Assembly: GCA_033032865.1 (NCBI GenBank)
Contig: JAWHQI010000099.1
Location: 381,001 to 445,000 of the forward strand
Reading direction: 5' to 3'
DNA length: 64,000 bases
Source: Dactylorhiza incarnata
Taxonomy: Eukaryota; Streptophyta; Magnoliopsida; Asparagales; Orchidaceae
Under the pieces are notes generated by a model, which was given only the letters and a program-made list of their open reading frames with translations, ran no database searches and was not told the DNA's origin. Both the position numbers and the translations under genes were made by a program. Below, piece by piece: positions 1-8,807 of this stretch (the stretch's first letter is position 1; every line of letters starts with the position of its first letter).

Positions 1-1588
1 GAGAGAAAGCTTCAACCAACTTCTTCTCAGCCGCAAGCTGTTCCTCCAAGACTTTTATCGAATGATCTCTCAGGGCAAGAGTCTCTTCCGAGCTTTTGAT
101 CTTGTCTTTCAAGGCTTGGACTTCCTCTTTGAGAGAAGAAAGTTCTTCAACTTCTTTTCTCAAGTTAGATTCCACCTCCTTGAGAGCCATGATCTCCTTA
201 CCTTGAGTTTTGACGACCTTTCGGCACTTGTCAAAGCTTTGGAGCATTTTGGTATATTGAGACATGAGCTCAGATTCATCGTCTGAGGGGTTATCCTTTT
301 GTTCAGCCGAAGCATAATCAGAATCAGATAGGATAGTGTGATCATTTACCTTTCCGGTGTACGGGGGTGCTTCTTCATCATCAGACATGGCCATCAGGCC
401 GAAGTAAGCTTCTTCTTCATCACTCGACTCATCGGAGTCACTGTCGCTCAGAGTTTTGGCTTTCTTAGCGATGAAACTTCTATCTGATTTCTTCTTTCCG
501 TGGATGGATTTCTTGTCTTCTTTTCTTCCACCTTCTTTCTTCTTGTAGGGACACTCAGCAATTATGTGCCCTGGCTTATTACAACAATAGCAAATAATTT
601 CAGAAGAAGAATGTTTGTTCTGTTTGGATTTATACCTGTCATTATTGCTTGAGCCCTTCCTGTGATAGTCGCCATCACGACGAGAATGTTTATGATCCGA
701 GGAAGACGGCTTGTTGTTCATGTGCCTTCGTTTGTTCAGCAGTTTCTTAAACTGACGGGAAATCAAAGAGAACTCCCCATCAGACAGTTCGGAACAGGAG
801 GAGCTGGCTTCCGATTCTTCTTCATTATCAGATTCCTTTTCTCTGATCGGTATCATGGCTTTGCTCTTCTTTGAACTCTCTGCCTTCAAGGCTAAGGTTC
901 TTTCTTTGCTTGAAGCTCGATTTACATCCTCTTCAGACTTTCGGATGTTCATTTGCAGTTCATGAGACAACAGCTTTCCGAACAGATTCTGAGGTTCTAG
1001 ACTGGGCAATTTTCCAAACTCTCTAATAGCAACAATTTTGCTATCCCATTCTTTTGTCAGGGAACGCAGAAATTTGTCATTTAGTTCACCGTTTGTGAAC
1101 TCCCTGTCGTAGTTTCTCAGACCATTGACTATCTTGAAGAATCTTTCGTACGCATCAGCAATGCACTCCTTCTTATTCTGCTTAAACGCCTCGTACTCTT
1201 GATTAAGTAGAGACCTTCTATCTTCTCTTACCTCGTTAGTACCTTCCATTAGAACAATTAAGGATGTCCACATCTCTTTGGCTGATTTGTAGTGGATTAA
1301 GTTTTGCAACATGGAATCGTCCACTGCACTTGCAATTATGTTCTTAGCCTTCTTGTCAAGAGCAACAAGAGCTATCTCATCCTTATTCAAATCCATCATT
1401 TTCTTAGGTATCTGAACAGTAGGATTTGTTGACAAAACGGTCATTGGCACATGGAGACCTTCTTCCACGACTTGGAAGATTCTGGGATCTGCAGCTTCCA
1501 TATAAAAACGGACTCTTTCCTTCCACATAGGAAAGTTGGCCTTAGTGCAGATGGGCAGTTTCAGAGAGGATTCCTTGACTCTAACCAT
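1..1588 (-). CDS. Ty1/copia (Sirevirus-like) gag, truncated by window edge
   Basis: The minus-strand frame opens at an ATG at 1588-1586 and stays open to base 1, so it is a 529-codon fragment whose end lies outside the window. The N-terminal half has the Trp-containing copia gag (UBN2-like) layout, with MWKERVRFYMEA near residue 25. A CCHC zinc knuckle, CYCCNKPGHIIAEC, lies near residue 340 (roughly 555-595). It is followed by an acidic Ser/Asp stretch and a heptad-like coiled coil running to the edge. Gag forms the virus-like particle and the knuckle binds element RNA. The start lies 77 bases downstream of the LTR end and just after an initiator-Met primer site, as expected for a 5' gag. I see no stop or frameshift in the visible part. 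That it is copia gag is firm; the Sirevirus placement rests on the LTR and on similarity to the neighbouring element. Confidence 0.88.
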   Translation of the reverse strand, partial: MVRVKESSLKLPICTKANFPMWKERVRFYMEAADPRIFQVVEEGLHVPMTVLSTNPTVQIPKKMMDLNKDEIALVALDKKAKNIIASAVDDSMLQNLIHYKSAKEMWTSLIVLMEGTNEVREDRRSLLNQEYEAFKQNKKECIADAYERFFKIVNGLRNYDREFTNGELNDKFLRSLTKEWDSKIVAIREFGKLPSLEPQNLFGKLLSHELQMNIRKSEEDVNRASSKERTLALKAESSKKSKAMIPIREKESDNEEESEASSSCSELSDGEFSLISRQFKKLLNKRRHMNNKPSSSDHKHSRRDGDYHRKGSSNNDRYKSKQNKHSSSEIICYCCNKPGHIIAECPYKKKEGGRKEDKKSIHGKKKSDRSFIAKKAKTLSDSDSDESSDEEEAYFGLMAMSDDEEAPPYTGKVNDHTILSDSDYASAEQKDNPSDDESELMSQYTKMLQSFDKCRKVVKTQGKEIMALKEVESNLRKEVEELSSLKEEVQALKDKIKSSEETLALRDHSIKVLEEQLAAEKKLVEAFS

Positions 1589-1652
1589 GGCTTGCTAGCA
1601 ACTAGAAGGATGGACCCTGTTCAAGGTGTTAACCTAGCAACGAACAACGACC

Positions 1653-1663
1653 CTCTGATACCA
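1653..1663 (-). other. Primer-binding site, initiator tRNA-Met
   Basis: The plus strand reads CTCTGATACCA, identical to the 3' end of plant initiator tRNA-Met, so the element RNA (minus strand) is complementary to it. It lies two bases from the LTR end at 1666, the standard copia arrangement. Confidence 0.88.
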
Positions 1664-1884
1664 ATTGAAGTATCTAGTTGCCTACCTAAATCACCTAGAG
1701 GGGGGTGAATAGGTGATCTCTACGTCTTTTGCGGAATTAAAAATTAAACGTAAAGCACAGCACACAAAATAGATCACAGCCACAGATAACACTAGGAATT
1801 TATAGTGGTTCCCCGTACTTGGGTACTCCACTGCCGGCCTCGCCAATCTAGCACCACAGCTAGACTTGACTACTCACTAAATCT

Positions 1885-2035
1885 CGGATCAGAATGATCC
1901 TACAAACTCGGAGTCAAACTCCTACAATCTCAGAGAGAACCTCTCTTACAACTCGGAGAAAAACTTCTCCTACAACTCGGAGAACAACCTCTCCTACAGC
2001 TCGGAGATAACAACTCCTACAATAGATGATAAAAG
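1885..2035 (-). repeat. Array of variable mini-hairpins with fixed linker
   Basis: On the minus strand about six units alternate a linker close to CGAGTTGTAG with a short self-complementary segment. Stems include GATC/GATC, GAG/CTC, GAGAA/TTCTC-like and GAGAG/CTCTC-like arms. The stem sequence changes between units but pairing is kept. It lies about 300 bases downstream of the TATA box, so probably in the transcribed leader. Confidence 0.7.
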
Positions 2036-2356
2036 GTTTTGAACAATAAGATACCAGATCTGAATAACATAGGCGTTTTCTTCCTTCTTCTTGAATGGCT
2101 TTTGAGAACGATGAGGAAGAACAACGATCCTTCAAATCTGTCTTTGGCAATCCGAAACGATCCAATAGAGGTTGTAGAATCAGAACACGGATCGATCGAA
2201 TCCTTCTTTGATAGAAATCAGCAACTCAAATGAGTAGATCGATCTTCAATCGTAGGCGACAGCGAGGCGGCGCTTTTCTCGTTCTTTTAGATCAGGAAAG
2301 AAAATTAGGGTTTGAGAACGATTCGAAAACTTGTTGTAAATAACCCAAGAGCGATC

Positions 2357-2366
2357 CTATATATAG
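2357..2366 (-). promoter_or_regulatory. LTR TATA box (CTATATATAG)
   Basis: CTATATATAG reads as a TATA box on either strand because it is palindromic; the element is on the minus strand. The palindrome cluster lies upstream and the hairpin array plus gag downstream, consistent with the core promoter of this LTR. Confidence 0.6.
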
Positions 2367-2488
2367 AGGGCAATGATTAAGGGTTAAATCGACCTTAAAC
2401 GCACTCAATATAGCCGTTAGGATCGGGAAGGAGCGATTACGAACCGTCAAGAACAGAGGAAACAAATTAGAAAAATAACGGACAGAAT

Positions 2489-2728
2489 TCTCGAGACATA
2501 AGGGATCTCTCGAGAACTAATGGATCTCTCGAGATATGAAACAAAGAGAGCAGGAAAGGGATGTCTCGAGAACTCGATGATCTCTCGAGACATTACAAAG
2601 ATTTCGGTCTTAAGGACTCTCGAGACAAGCTTGATCTCTCGAGTCATCAAGAACAGAAAAACCGAGATCAACAGAACTTGCTTCTCGAGACATGCCAGAA
2701 CTCTCGAGACAAGTCTGATCTCTCGAGA
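2489..2728. repeat. TCTCGAGA palindrome cluster in U3
   Basis: About ten copies of CTCGAG, most within the 8-bp palindrome TCTCGAGA and often followed by CAT or ACT, occur at irregular spacing in 240 bp just upstream of the TATA box. Repeated palindromic motifs in LTRs are a known Sirevirus trait; this sequence version would be a private one. Confidence 0.8.
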
Positions 2729-3058
2729 CATATCCTTAGAGAAATTGTTTTCAAAAAAAAATTTTTCTTCTCTTGAACACTTGCTGCAACCGCACTCCAA
2801 AGTCTTCAATAGTCTTGAAAATGAAGTGTACCCCAATAGAGAGATCACACATGAGTCATCGCCATGTTTCATATAATGAGGAATTACATTGTATGAAACT
2901 GTGTTTGCAGACCCATTGTGACCTGACATTGATTTACACTTAGCAATGATAATCTGCAAGACAATACTAGAAAAGCATATCAAATACAAAAGCAATTCAA
3001 TCTTAGTTTAAGGGTGACTTCTCACAAATCAAGGTAATTGTGAATACAATTTCCAACA

Positions 3059-4831
3059 AAGGTGCTAAAACCTCCAGGAAGGATGATGATCCTCCAGTGC
3101 TCTTGGATGGCGTGGCTAGTAAAGATGATCCCCAGGGTATGATAAAAGAGCCAACTCTGTTGAATACTGATCCAACTGTTCCTCATGCTGAAGAAGTATT
3201 ACTGAATTCCCCTATCCATGGTAAACTAGGATCATAGTTAGGCTTCACTCCCTAATTATAGGCTAGTCTAGGTATCTAACTAACTCATCAGCCATTTTTC
3301 AGGTTTACCTAGACAGGATACTCCACATATGGATGCCCATAGTGAGGGGGAGCATAGCTCTCACTTTGGAGTTGGTGGTGGGGGTGCTAGTGAGGGGGAG
3401 CACAACCCAAATGCTGAAGAGCTGCAAAGACCAGAAACTGGAATGGAAAAGGACAAAAATGAAAATGAAGAAGTGGTGGAGAAAGTGTTGGCCCAGGAAA
3501 GGCCTATAGTTGTGCTGGACACATCTGATCTGTTGAACTCAATACAAACCATCATTGAGGGTCAGATGTTGTCTGTGAAAGAACTTGTTGCTGAAAAGGT
3601 TCAAGGTGATACTGCTCAAATTAGGGATGAGCTGAATGCTACAAGAGCAGCATTATCTCATGAGATTCAAACAAGTGAGCAGAGAATGGAGTCAAGGGTG
3701 GCTGCAGTGAGGACTGAGCTGAACACCAAGATTAATGATGTCAAAACTGCATCTGATCATATCCTCCAGCAAATGACAAGATGGTTTGAGATGGCCAAAG
3801 GCACAGTTGTTGCTCAGCACACTGTATTGAAGCAAATTGCTGATCATCAAGGGGTCTCCTGAAAGGACATTACATATGTAAAGAATCATCTTTACAGGAA
3901 TCAAAATGTCTGGGAGAATGCTGTTACTAGAATGGCACAAGTTGCTAACACATCCAGCAGACATGTCATGTCCCACATTGACAAGGCCAAGGAAAGCATT
4001 TTGGATGATGTGGACAGCTCTTTCCAAACTCTCTCCCAATCCATAATAGATCAACACTCTGAAATAGAGAAAAAGATAATCGAAAAAGGGAAAGAGGGGG
4101 AGGAGAAGGTTGCCAAGCTAAATGCTAAGCTGAAAGGAGCTCACATAAAGCTATATAACAACTTGGAGAATGCCCACCAGCTGATACTCTCTAATCAGGC
4201 AGCAGCCAGCAAGCAAGTGGTGGAAGTGGTCAACAAAGCTTCCAATGCAATTCAAGAAAATATCCTAACTATGGTCAAAAAGGTTAATGATAATCATTGG
4301 ACCTCAAGCTTAAAGATATTACAAGGAACAAGGATTGCTTTGAATCTTCCAATATTGAATCCAAGCAGACCTGAAGACTTTGACTTCCAAGGTCAATCAG
4401 ATCTGATTCAAGATGAGAGGGAAGCAAAGAGGACAAGGGCAGAGGGCATTCAAACTGCTGAAGAGTATATGGCCCAGAAGAGGATGGAAAAATTAGAGGA
4501 TCCACTTCATGAGGATGACAATCTGGAGTTGGAAACAATTGTTGTCAACACCTGGGTCAGCCATGGTAATCAACTCAAGGACATTGACCATGTCTATTCA
4601 TCTGCTAAATGGATCAAGCACCTTGAGAGGGAATCTCTAAGGGAAAGGATTCTCAAGGAAAACATGGTAAGAAGGGAAACTCCTATAAGGATTCCCACAA
4701 GATATCTTCCCAAGACATTTCTGTACTTCAAAGTAAAGGAGAAGATCAAGGCTGCTGCTGAAGCTAGGAAGAGAAAGTCTGAAGATGGAGAAAGCTCTTC
4801 CCAGGGACCATCTAAGAAGACCATGCCTTGA
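3059..4831 (+). pseudogene. Sirevirus-2 accessory frame, coiled coil, with intron
   Basis: This plus-strand frame lies between lost pol and the polypurine tracts, the position where Sireviruses may carry an extra env-like gene. Its beginning was cut off by insertion of element 1 at 3058. An 82-bp intron (GT at 3221, AG at 3302) fits: removal joins ...SPIH-G-LPRQD... exactly in frame. One in-frame TGA at 3860-3862 then breaks a frame that continues to a stop at 4829-4831. The product is hydrophilic, with a Glu/Gly-rich head, long helical heptad stretches and a basic Lys/Arg-rich tail ending SSSQGPSKKTMP. I see no signal peptide or membrane segment, so an envelope role is unsupported. I do not recognise its function. 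Confidence 0.6.
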
Positions 4832-5050
4832 GATGCTCTTTAAATTATTTAATGTATAATCATAACCTGAACTGTTTGAAATATATGTACTGAACATCTA
4901 ATTGAAATGATATTTCATATTCTGAAAATCATATTGTGTTTATTACTGTTGGTATATGTACTCTGTATTTCTACCTTCAGTATTCAGGTGCTAGAATAGG
5001 TTGTTCAATTTGAACAAGATCAGCTATTACAGAAAATAGCTCTCTAATTG

Positions 5051-5356
5051 AGGGGGGGCAACATCCCTGCTCAGGTTGAGGGGGAGATGGCAAATGCTAA
5101 GAGTGTATAGGTTGACCTATAAGTTGATCTAAAGGGATCTATAGATGTTGCCTCCCAATCCATAGAGGGATAAATAGTTGAAGAAACCAGAAAGGGGGAG
5201 ATAGGGCCAATGCTTAGGGTGTCAGGGCCCATGCTAGATAGGGCCAATACCTAAGGTGTTAGGGTCCATGCTATATAGATCATTATTGTGATATGTTTTT
5301 GTTGGTTATGTTCCTTAGCATTGGGAATGTTCTGCCTTCTTCAAATAGGGGGAGAT
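5051..5356 (+). other. Multiple polypurine tracts before 3' LTR
   Basis: Purine tracts lie at 5051-5057, 5078-5088 (GAGGGGGAGAT), 5191-5202 (AAAGGGGGAGAT) and 5346-5356 (TAGGGGGAGAT), the last touching the LTR start. Tandem polypurine tracts before the 3' LTR are typical of Sireviruses and prime plus-strand DNA synthesis. The interval 4832-5050 is AT-rich and holds no frame I can support. Confidence 0.75.
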
Positions 5357-5537
5357 TGTTGGGAATATTGCCCTCAATATTACCTTGATTTGAAGAGGCA
5401 TCAATCACAATGCTAAGGAAATATTGTATTTGATAAAGCTATACTTGTGTAGGATATACAGGCACAGGTGACTCAAAAGGAAGGGCCAAACATGCCCTTA
5501 GTTGAGGAGAAATCATCTACAAGGAGATGAAATTTTG

Positions 5538-5930
5538 TCTCAAGAGAACCGTTGAGACGAAGGGTCAAAACCGCTGAGACGAGCCTACTGTCTCAGCGGA
5601 ACCGCTGAGACCAGAACAGGAGCCGCTGAGAAACCTTATAAGCAAGTTGAGCTACAGATAGCCAAGAATCCGCTGAGACGAGATCGCTGTCTCAGCAGAT
5701 CCGCTGAGACGGGAAAGGAGCAGCGTGCAGATTGGAAAGAATGGCGTGTTTGTCGAACGCAGAGTGTTGTTCGTCGAACGCAGGACTCAGTTCGTCGACC
5801 GCTGAGACGATACCAGAGAAGGATCCGCTGAGAAGGCACAAAGGGCGTGTTCGTCGAACGCAGAGAGCCGTTCGTCGAACGCAGAACACAATTCGTCGAC
5901 CGCTGAGACGAGATAGAAGAAACAGCTGAG
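5538..5930. repeat. CCGCTGAGAC / GTCTCAGCGG inverted motifs
   Basis: CCGCTGAGAC and its complement GTCTCAGCGG recur about ten times, several as facing pairs (for example near 5570-5600 and 5670-5710). This is the first half of the U3 repeat region and interleaves with the TTCGTCGAA motif from about 5750 on. Confidence 0.7.
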
Positions 5931-6213
5931 AGTTGGCATGTTCGTCGAACTCAGAAGGTAGTTCGTCGAACGCAGACCGAAAGGAAGAATCAGCTGTGAC
6001 TTGGGGAAGATCGTCAAACGTAGAGTGTCGATCGTCGAACGCAAAGACAAGGCCGATTGTCGAACGTGGAGACAAGGCAGATCGTCGAACGCAGAACAAA
6101 GTTCGTCGAACACAGAGTTTGGCAAGTTCGTCGAACGCAGAGTTTGGCAAGATCGTCGACCGCAGAGTTTGGCAAGTTTGTCGAACACAGTCCAACGTGT
6201 TCGTCGAACGCAA
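5746..6213. repeat. GTTCGTCGAACGCAG motif array in U3
   Basis: About 17 exact or near copies of GTTCGTCGAACGCAG (complement CTGCGTTCGACGAAC; exact copy 5769-5783) fill 470 bp ending about 110 bp upstream of the TATA box. The core TTCGTCGAA is an odd-length palindrome with two CG sites. The same 15-mer is arrayed in the LTRs at 21981-22205 and 24391-24668. Confidence 0.85.
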
Positions 6214-6320
6214 ATTGCGTGTTCTGCCCATGACACAAGTTGCAGAAGAGTTGTGTGGGGTCCACCCATTTCTACCACACTTCTCAGAAGGACAGCTGAG
6301 AGCCATTGAAGATCAGAGAT

Positions 6321-6330
6321 GTATAAAAGG
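6321..6330 (+). promoter_or_regulatory. LTR TATA box (GTATAAAAGG)
   Basis: GTATAAAAGG is a good plant TATA box. It lies just after the palindrome array and about 300 bases before the hairpin array, so transcription should start near 6350 and include the array. Confidence 0.65.
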
Positions 6331-6629
6331 AAGAGTTAGGGCACATTTGAACTCTCTCTGTCGCGTGCAAAAAGAAATCAACTGTTTCATTGACGTCTAA
6401 AGCTCTTGTTTTCTCTCCTGCTGCTCACTGAACAAGCAAGAAGAAGAAGAGAGAAAAAGTTAGCTCCTTTGCAAGAAGGAGCAAGGAGATCTTCCAACCT
6501 TCATCTGAAGAAGAAGACCAGTTAGTAGCTGCCATCAACATCACCAGCTACAGGAAGCCTAAGCTGTGCAGGAACTACAGGGGACTTGCTGTCATCTGTA
6601 GTAAGTTTTATACTCATCTTTCTGTATGG

Positions 6630-7080
6630 CTTAACAGCCTGAGTTATAAGACCTTTTGGTCTGAGATTGTAGGATCTGTGGATCTGAGTTGTAGGGCTGA
6701 AGGCCTGAGTTGTAGGGTGTTTTAGCCTGAGCTGTAGGAGGAGGATTCCTCTGAGTTGTAGGACCAGCTGTGGTCTGAGCTGTAGGATCAGGAGCTGATC
6801 TGAGTTTGTAGGTCTGTTTAGCCTGAGGTAGGGCTGAAGGCCTGAGCTGTGGGAGGAGGATTCCTCTAGGTTATAGGACCTGGAAGGGGTCTGAGCTGTA
6901 GGATCAGGAGCTGATCTGAGGTAGGGCTGCTGAGCCTGAGTTGTAGGGCTGTTTAGCCTGAGTTGTAGGACCTGCTGAGGTCTGAGCTGTAGGATCAGGG
7001 GCTGATCTGAATTGTAGGGCTGTTTAGCCTGAGGTAGGGTTGGGAAAACCTGAGAGATCCTGAGGGATCTGAGTTGTAAT
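6630..7080 (+). repeat. About 20-unit covarying hairpin array with fixed linker
   Basis: Units alternate the linker TGAGYTGTAG with 11-16 base inverted repeats. Different stems recur: GATCAG/CTGATC, GGCT/AGCC, GACCA/TGGTC, GACCT/AGGTC, GAGGA/TCCTC, AGATCC/GGATCT. When one arm differs from the neighbouring unit the other arm differs to match. The array is in the probable transcribed leader. It is not protein coding and its role is unknown. A shorter version sits in the LTR at 1666-3058. Confidence 0.85.
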
Positions 7081-7317
7081 CTCTTGGAGCTGTGTTGGAG
7101 GAGTTGGACCTGTCTAACACACTGTTAGAAGGGTAAAGGGGGAAAGTGGACTACCCAAAGACACACTGTCTTTGGGGAACCACTATAAATTCTTGTGTGC
7201 TTTCTGTGTTTGTTGATTTGCTTAAACTAACTCAGAAATCAGCTAGGGTACTTAGAGGAAAAATAAAAGAAACCTATTCACCCCCCCCCCCCCCCCCTCT
7301 AGGTGATTTAGACTACA

Positions 7318-7951
7318 AACCAATAAACTCACACTTGGACTTCTTCATGTTGTTCTCGGCAGTTATCAACATCCCAAGGAGCTCGGGCAGTGTCTTTTCT
7401 ATTTCATTCATGTTATAGTTTAAGACGAACTGCTCATAACTGTCCGGCAACGATTGCAGGATCAGATCTGTGGCCAACTCTTGACACAAGGAAAAACCAA
7501 GTCTTTCAAGGTTCTCGATATACCCAATCATCTTGAGTATGTGAGTCCCTACTGAGTCTCGAGCTCCCATTTTGCACTGAAATAATGCCTTGGAAATATC
7601 AAACCTCTCTTGTCGGTCTTGCCCCTCGAACATTTTCTTGAGGTGCCCGATTATCTCATAACCACACATGCTCTCGTGTTGCTTCTGAAGATCAGAGGAC
7701 ATGGTAGCAAGCATGAGGCATTCCACATCCAAGGTATCATCCTGATACTTCTTGTAAGCATCTTTATCTGCTCTCGGAGCATTTCCGGTCGGCTCTGTGG
7801 GGGCTTAACCTTCCAAGACATAGAGCTTGCGCTCTTGCCTGAGAACAATTCTCAGGTTCCTGTACCAGTCGAGGAAGTTCGTCCCATTAAGCTTATCCTT
7901 CTCAAGGATGACTCTCAAGGACAACGTGGAGTGAGATGTATTTGCCATGGA
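7318..7951 (-). pseudogene. Ty1/copia gag fragment (element 3)
   Basis: An ATG at 7951 opens a frame starting MANTSHSTLSLRVILEKDKL with the copia gag signature LNGTNFLDWYRNLRIVL. An in-frame TAA at 7807-7805 breaks it after about 48 codons; the same frame then continues with a UBN2-like region (ECLMLATMSSDLQKQHE, LILQSLPDSYEQFVLNYNMN) until the Sirevirus LTR interrupts it at 7317. Only the first roughly 210 codons remain. The leader and 5' LTR of this element lie beyond the Tat insertion (20743-22648). Gag class is clear; the copia lineage is not resolved. Confidence 0.85.
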
Positions 7952-8139
7952 AATTCTACAATAAATTTGCAAAAGATTTTCAGTACAATATTTTAAAATA
8001 CATTTTACTTTAATGAAGACTTCTATTAAAAGGGCTCACACTATTTTAATCAAATCGATAACCCTTAATATCGATTCGGAGAGTTATGTGATCTACTCTC
8101 TTAGTGGACAAGATCCGTATTTCACCAACACAATGAGTC
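7952..8139 (-). other. Copia element 3 leader, first half
   Basis: This AT-rich non-coding stretch lies between the gag start and the Tat insertion point. The leader continues at 20743-21398, after the Tat element, giving a split leader of about 850 bases. The last five bases, GAGTC, are the target duplication of the Tat element. Confidence 0.7.
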
Positions 8140-8619
8140 TGTTGGTGCCAAAAATGGTACCTCCAAAATTCACACTAAAGGGGACGGGAGAAAACTGCGA
8201 AGTGCAAGTTACTAAGACAGAAGATGCTGGAAAAAAGAGAAGGCGATCGTAAAATGGCGATCACGAAAAAATGAGACCGCTTACACAGGTTGTAAGCTGG
8301 AGCCTCCGAATCAAGTCCTTTTTCTGGTACCCCTACCCCTCTATTTATAGACGAGGGGGCTGCCCAAACGGGCAGAATGAGAAACTACGGGCTGCCCGGG
8401 ATACAGGAGAGCCGGGTAGGGAGAAGAGGTGCAAATAACAAAGATAAGGAAAAACGATCAGACCGCTTAAACTGACGGTCTCCACTGTCCTGACCGCTTG
8501 GTACTTAGAAAATCCTGGTTGAGAAGGTAGCTGGCGGTCTGGGCGATCACACAAACTGAGACCGCTGCAACTGAAGAAATTGGCCAGTAAGAGGAGGTCG
8601 CGGGCTTTCTGGGCAAACA
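8140..8619 (-). repeat. Tat 3' LTR
   Basis: This 480-bp LTR lies at the left end and is the 3' LTR in element orientation. It contains a minus-strand TATA box CTATAAATAG (8341-8350) and five GACCGC-type words upstream of it. Adjacent purine-rich minus-strand sequence near 8620-8635 is a weak polypurine-tract candidate. Confidence 0.93.
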
Positions 8620-8709
8620 TAATCCCCGCACATTTTTAAGTTGCGCCTGGAACTTCGAAAATGTTAACTCTGACTGCGGAGACCGCGACCGTCATAAATG
8701 TGTCTTGAT

Positions 8710-8718
8710 CTATAAATA
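8710..8718 (+). promoter_or_regulatory. TATA box of antisense gene A
   Basis: CTATAAATA lies 90 bases before the gene A start codon, outside the LTR, and is followed by CTTCATATTC. The promoter of gene B has the same pair of motifs, suggesting related promoters. Confidence 0.65.
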
Positions 8719-8807
8719 CCGGTTGATATCTTCATATTCCGAGATATCGTGAAAACCCAATCCTCGAGCGGTCACTGAAGAGTTGCTAGGCGCGATATCC
8801 TACAAAG

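Larger units (their letters stand above)
1666..3058 (-). mobile_element. 5' LTR of Sirevirus-like copia element 1
   Basis: The LTR runs on the minus strand from TGTTGGAAATTG (3058) to a CA end at 1667-1666, 1,393 bp. The right end interrupts the accessory frame of another Sirevirus-like element, so this element inserted into it; the other LTR is outside the window. Reading along the element, it holds a TCTCGAGA cluster (2489-2728), a TATA box (2357-2366), a hairpin array (1885-2035) and, near the end, a C-run plus CTCTAGGTGATTT block also found at the end of the 5357-7317 LTR. Those shared blocks support common descent of the two LTRs. Confidence 0.85.
5357..7317 (+). mobile_element. 3' LTR of Sirevirus-like copia element 2
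   Basis: The LTR starts TGTTGGGAATATTG right after a polypurine tract and ends ...GACTACA at 7317, where interrupted copia gag sequence resumes; length 1,961 bp. In order it contains CCGCTGAGAC palindromes, about 17 copies of a TTCGTCGAA motif, a TATA box (6321), a C-to-A-rich leader, a 20-unit hairpin array and a terminal C17 run with CTCTAGGTGATTT. The 3' boundary is inferred from the TG...CA rule and the switch to gag; the duplicated target would begin AACCA at 7318 but its partner is outside the window. Confidence 0.82.

Noticed and set aside
3059..4831. Calling the Sirevirus accessory frame an envelope gene
   Set aside because: Position fits, but there is no signal peptide, membrane segment or cleavage-site pattern; it is a hydrophilic coiled coil.
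5746..6213. Heat-shock elements in the TTCGTCGAA array
   Set aside because: Heat-shock elements need TTCNNGAA; here the half-sites are three bases apart, so the match fails.
5636..6400. Overlapping open frames on both strands with Arg/Phe-Asp-Glu repeats
   Set aside because: They are translations of the TTCGTCGAACGCAG array in an LTR; no known domain and frames open on both strands because the repeat lacks stops. The same applies to 21953-22351, 24361-24582 and 52271-52909.
6630..7080. CRISPR-like array (short constant part, variable part)
   Set aside because: The constant part is only 10 bases, variable parts are self-complementary and recur, no cas genes exist, and the setting is a plant LTR.
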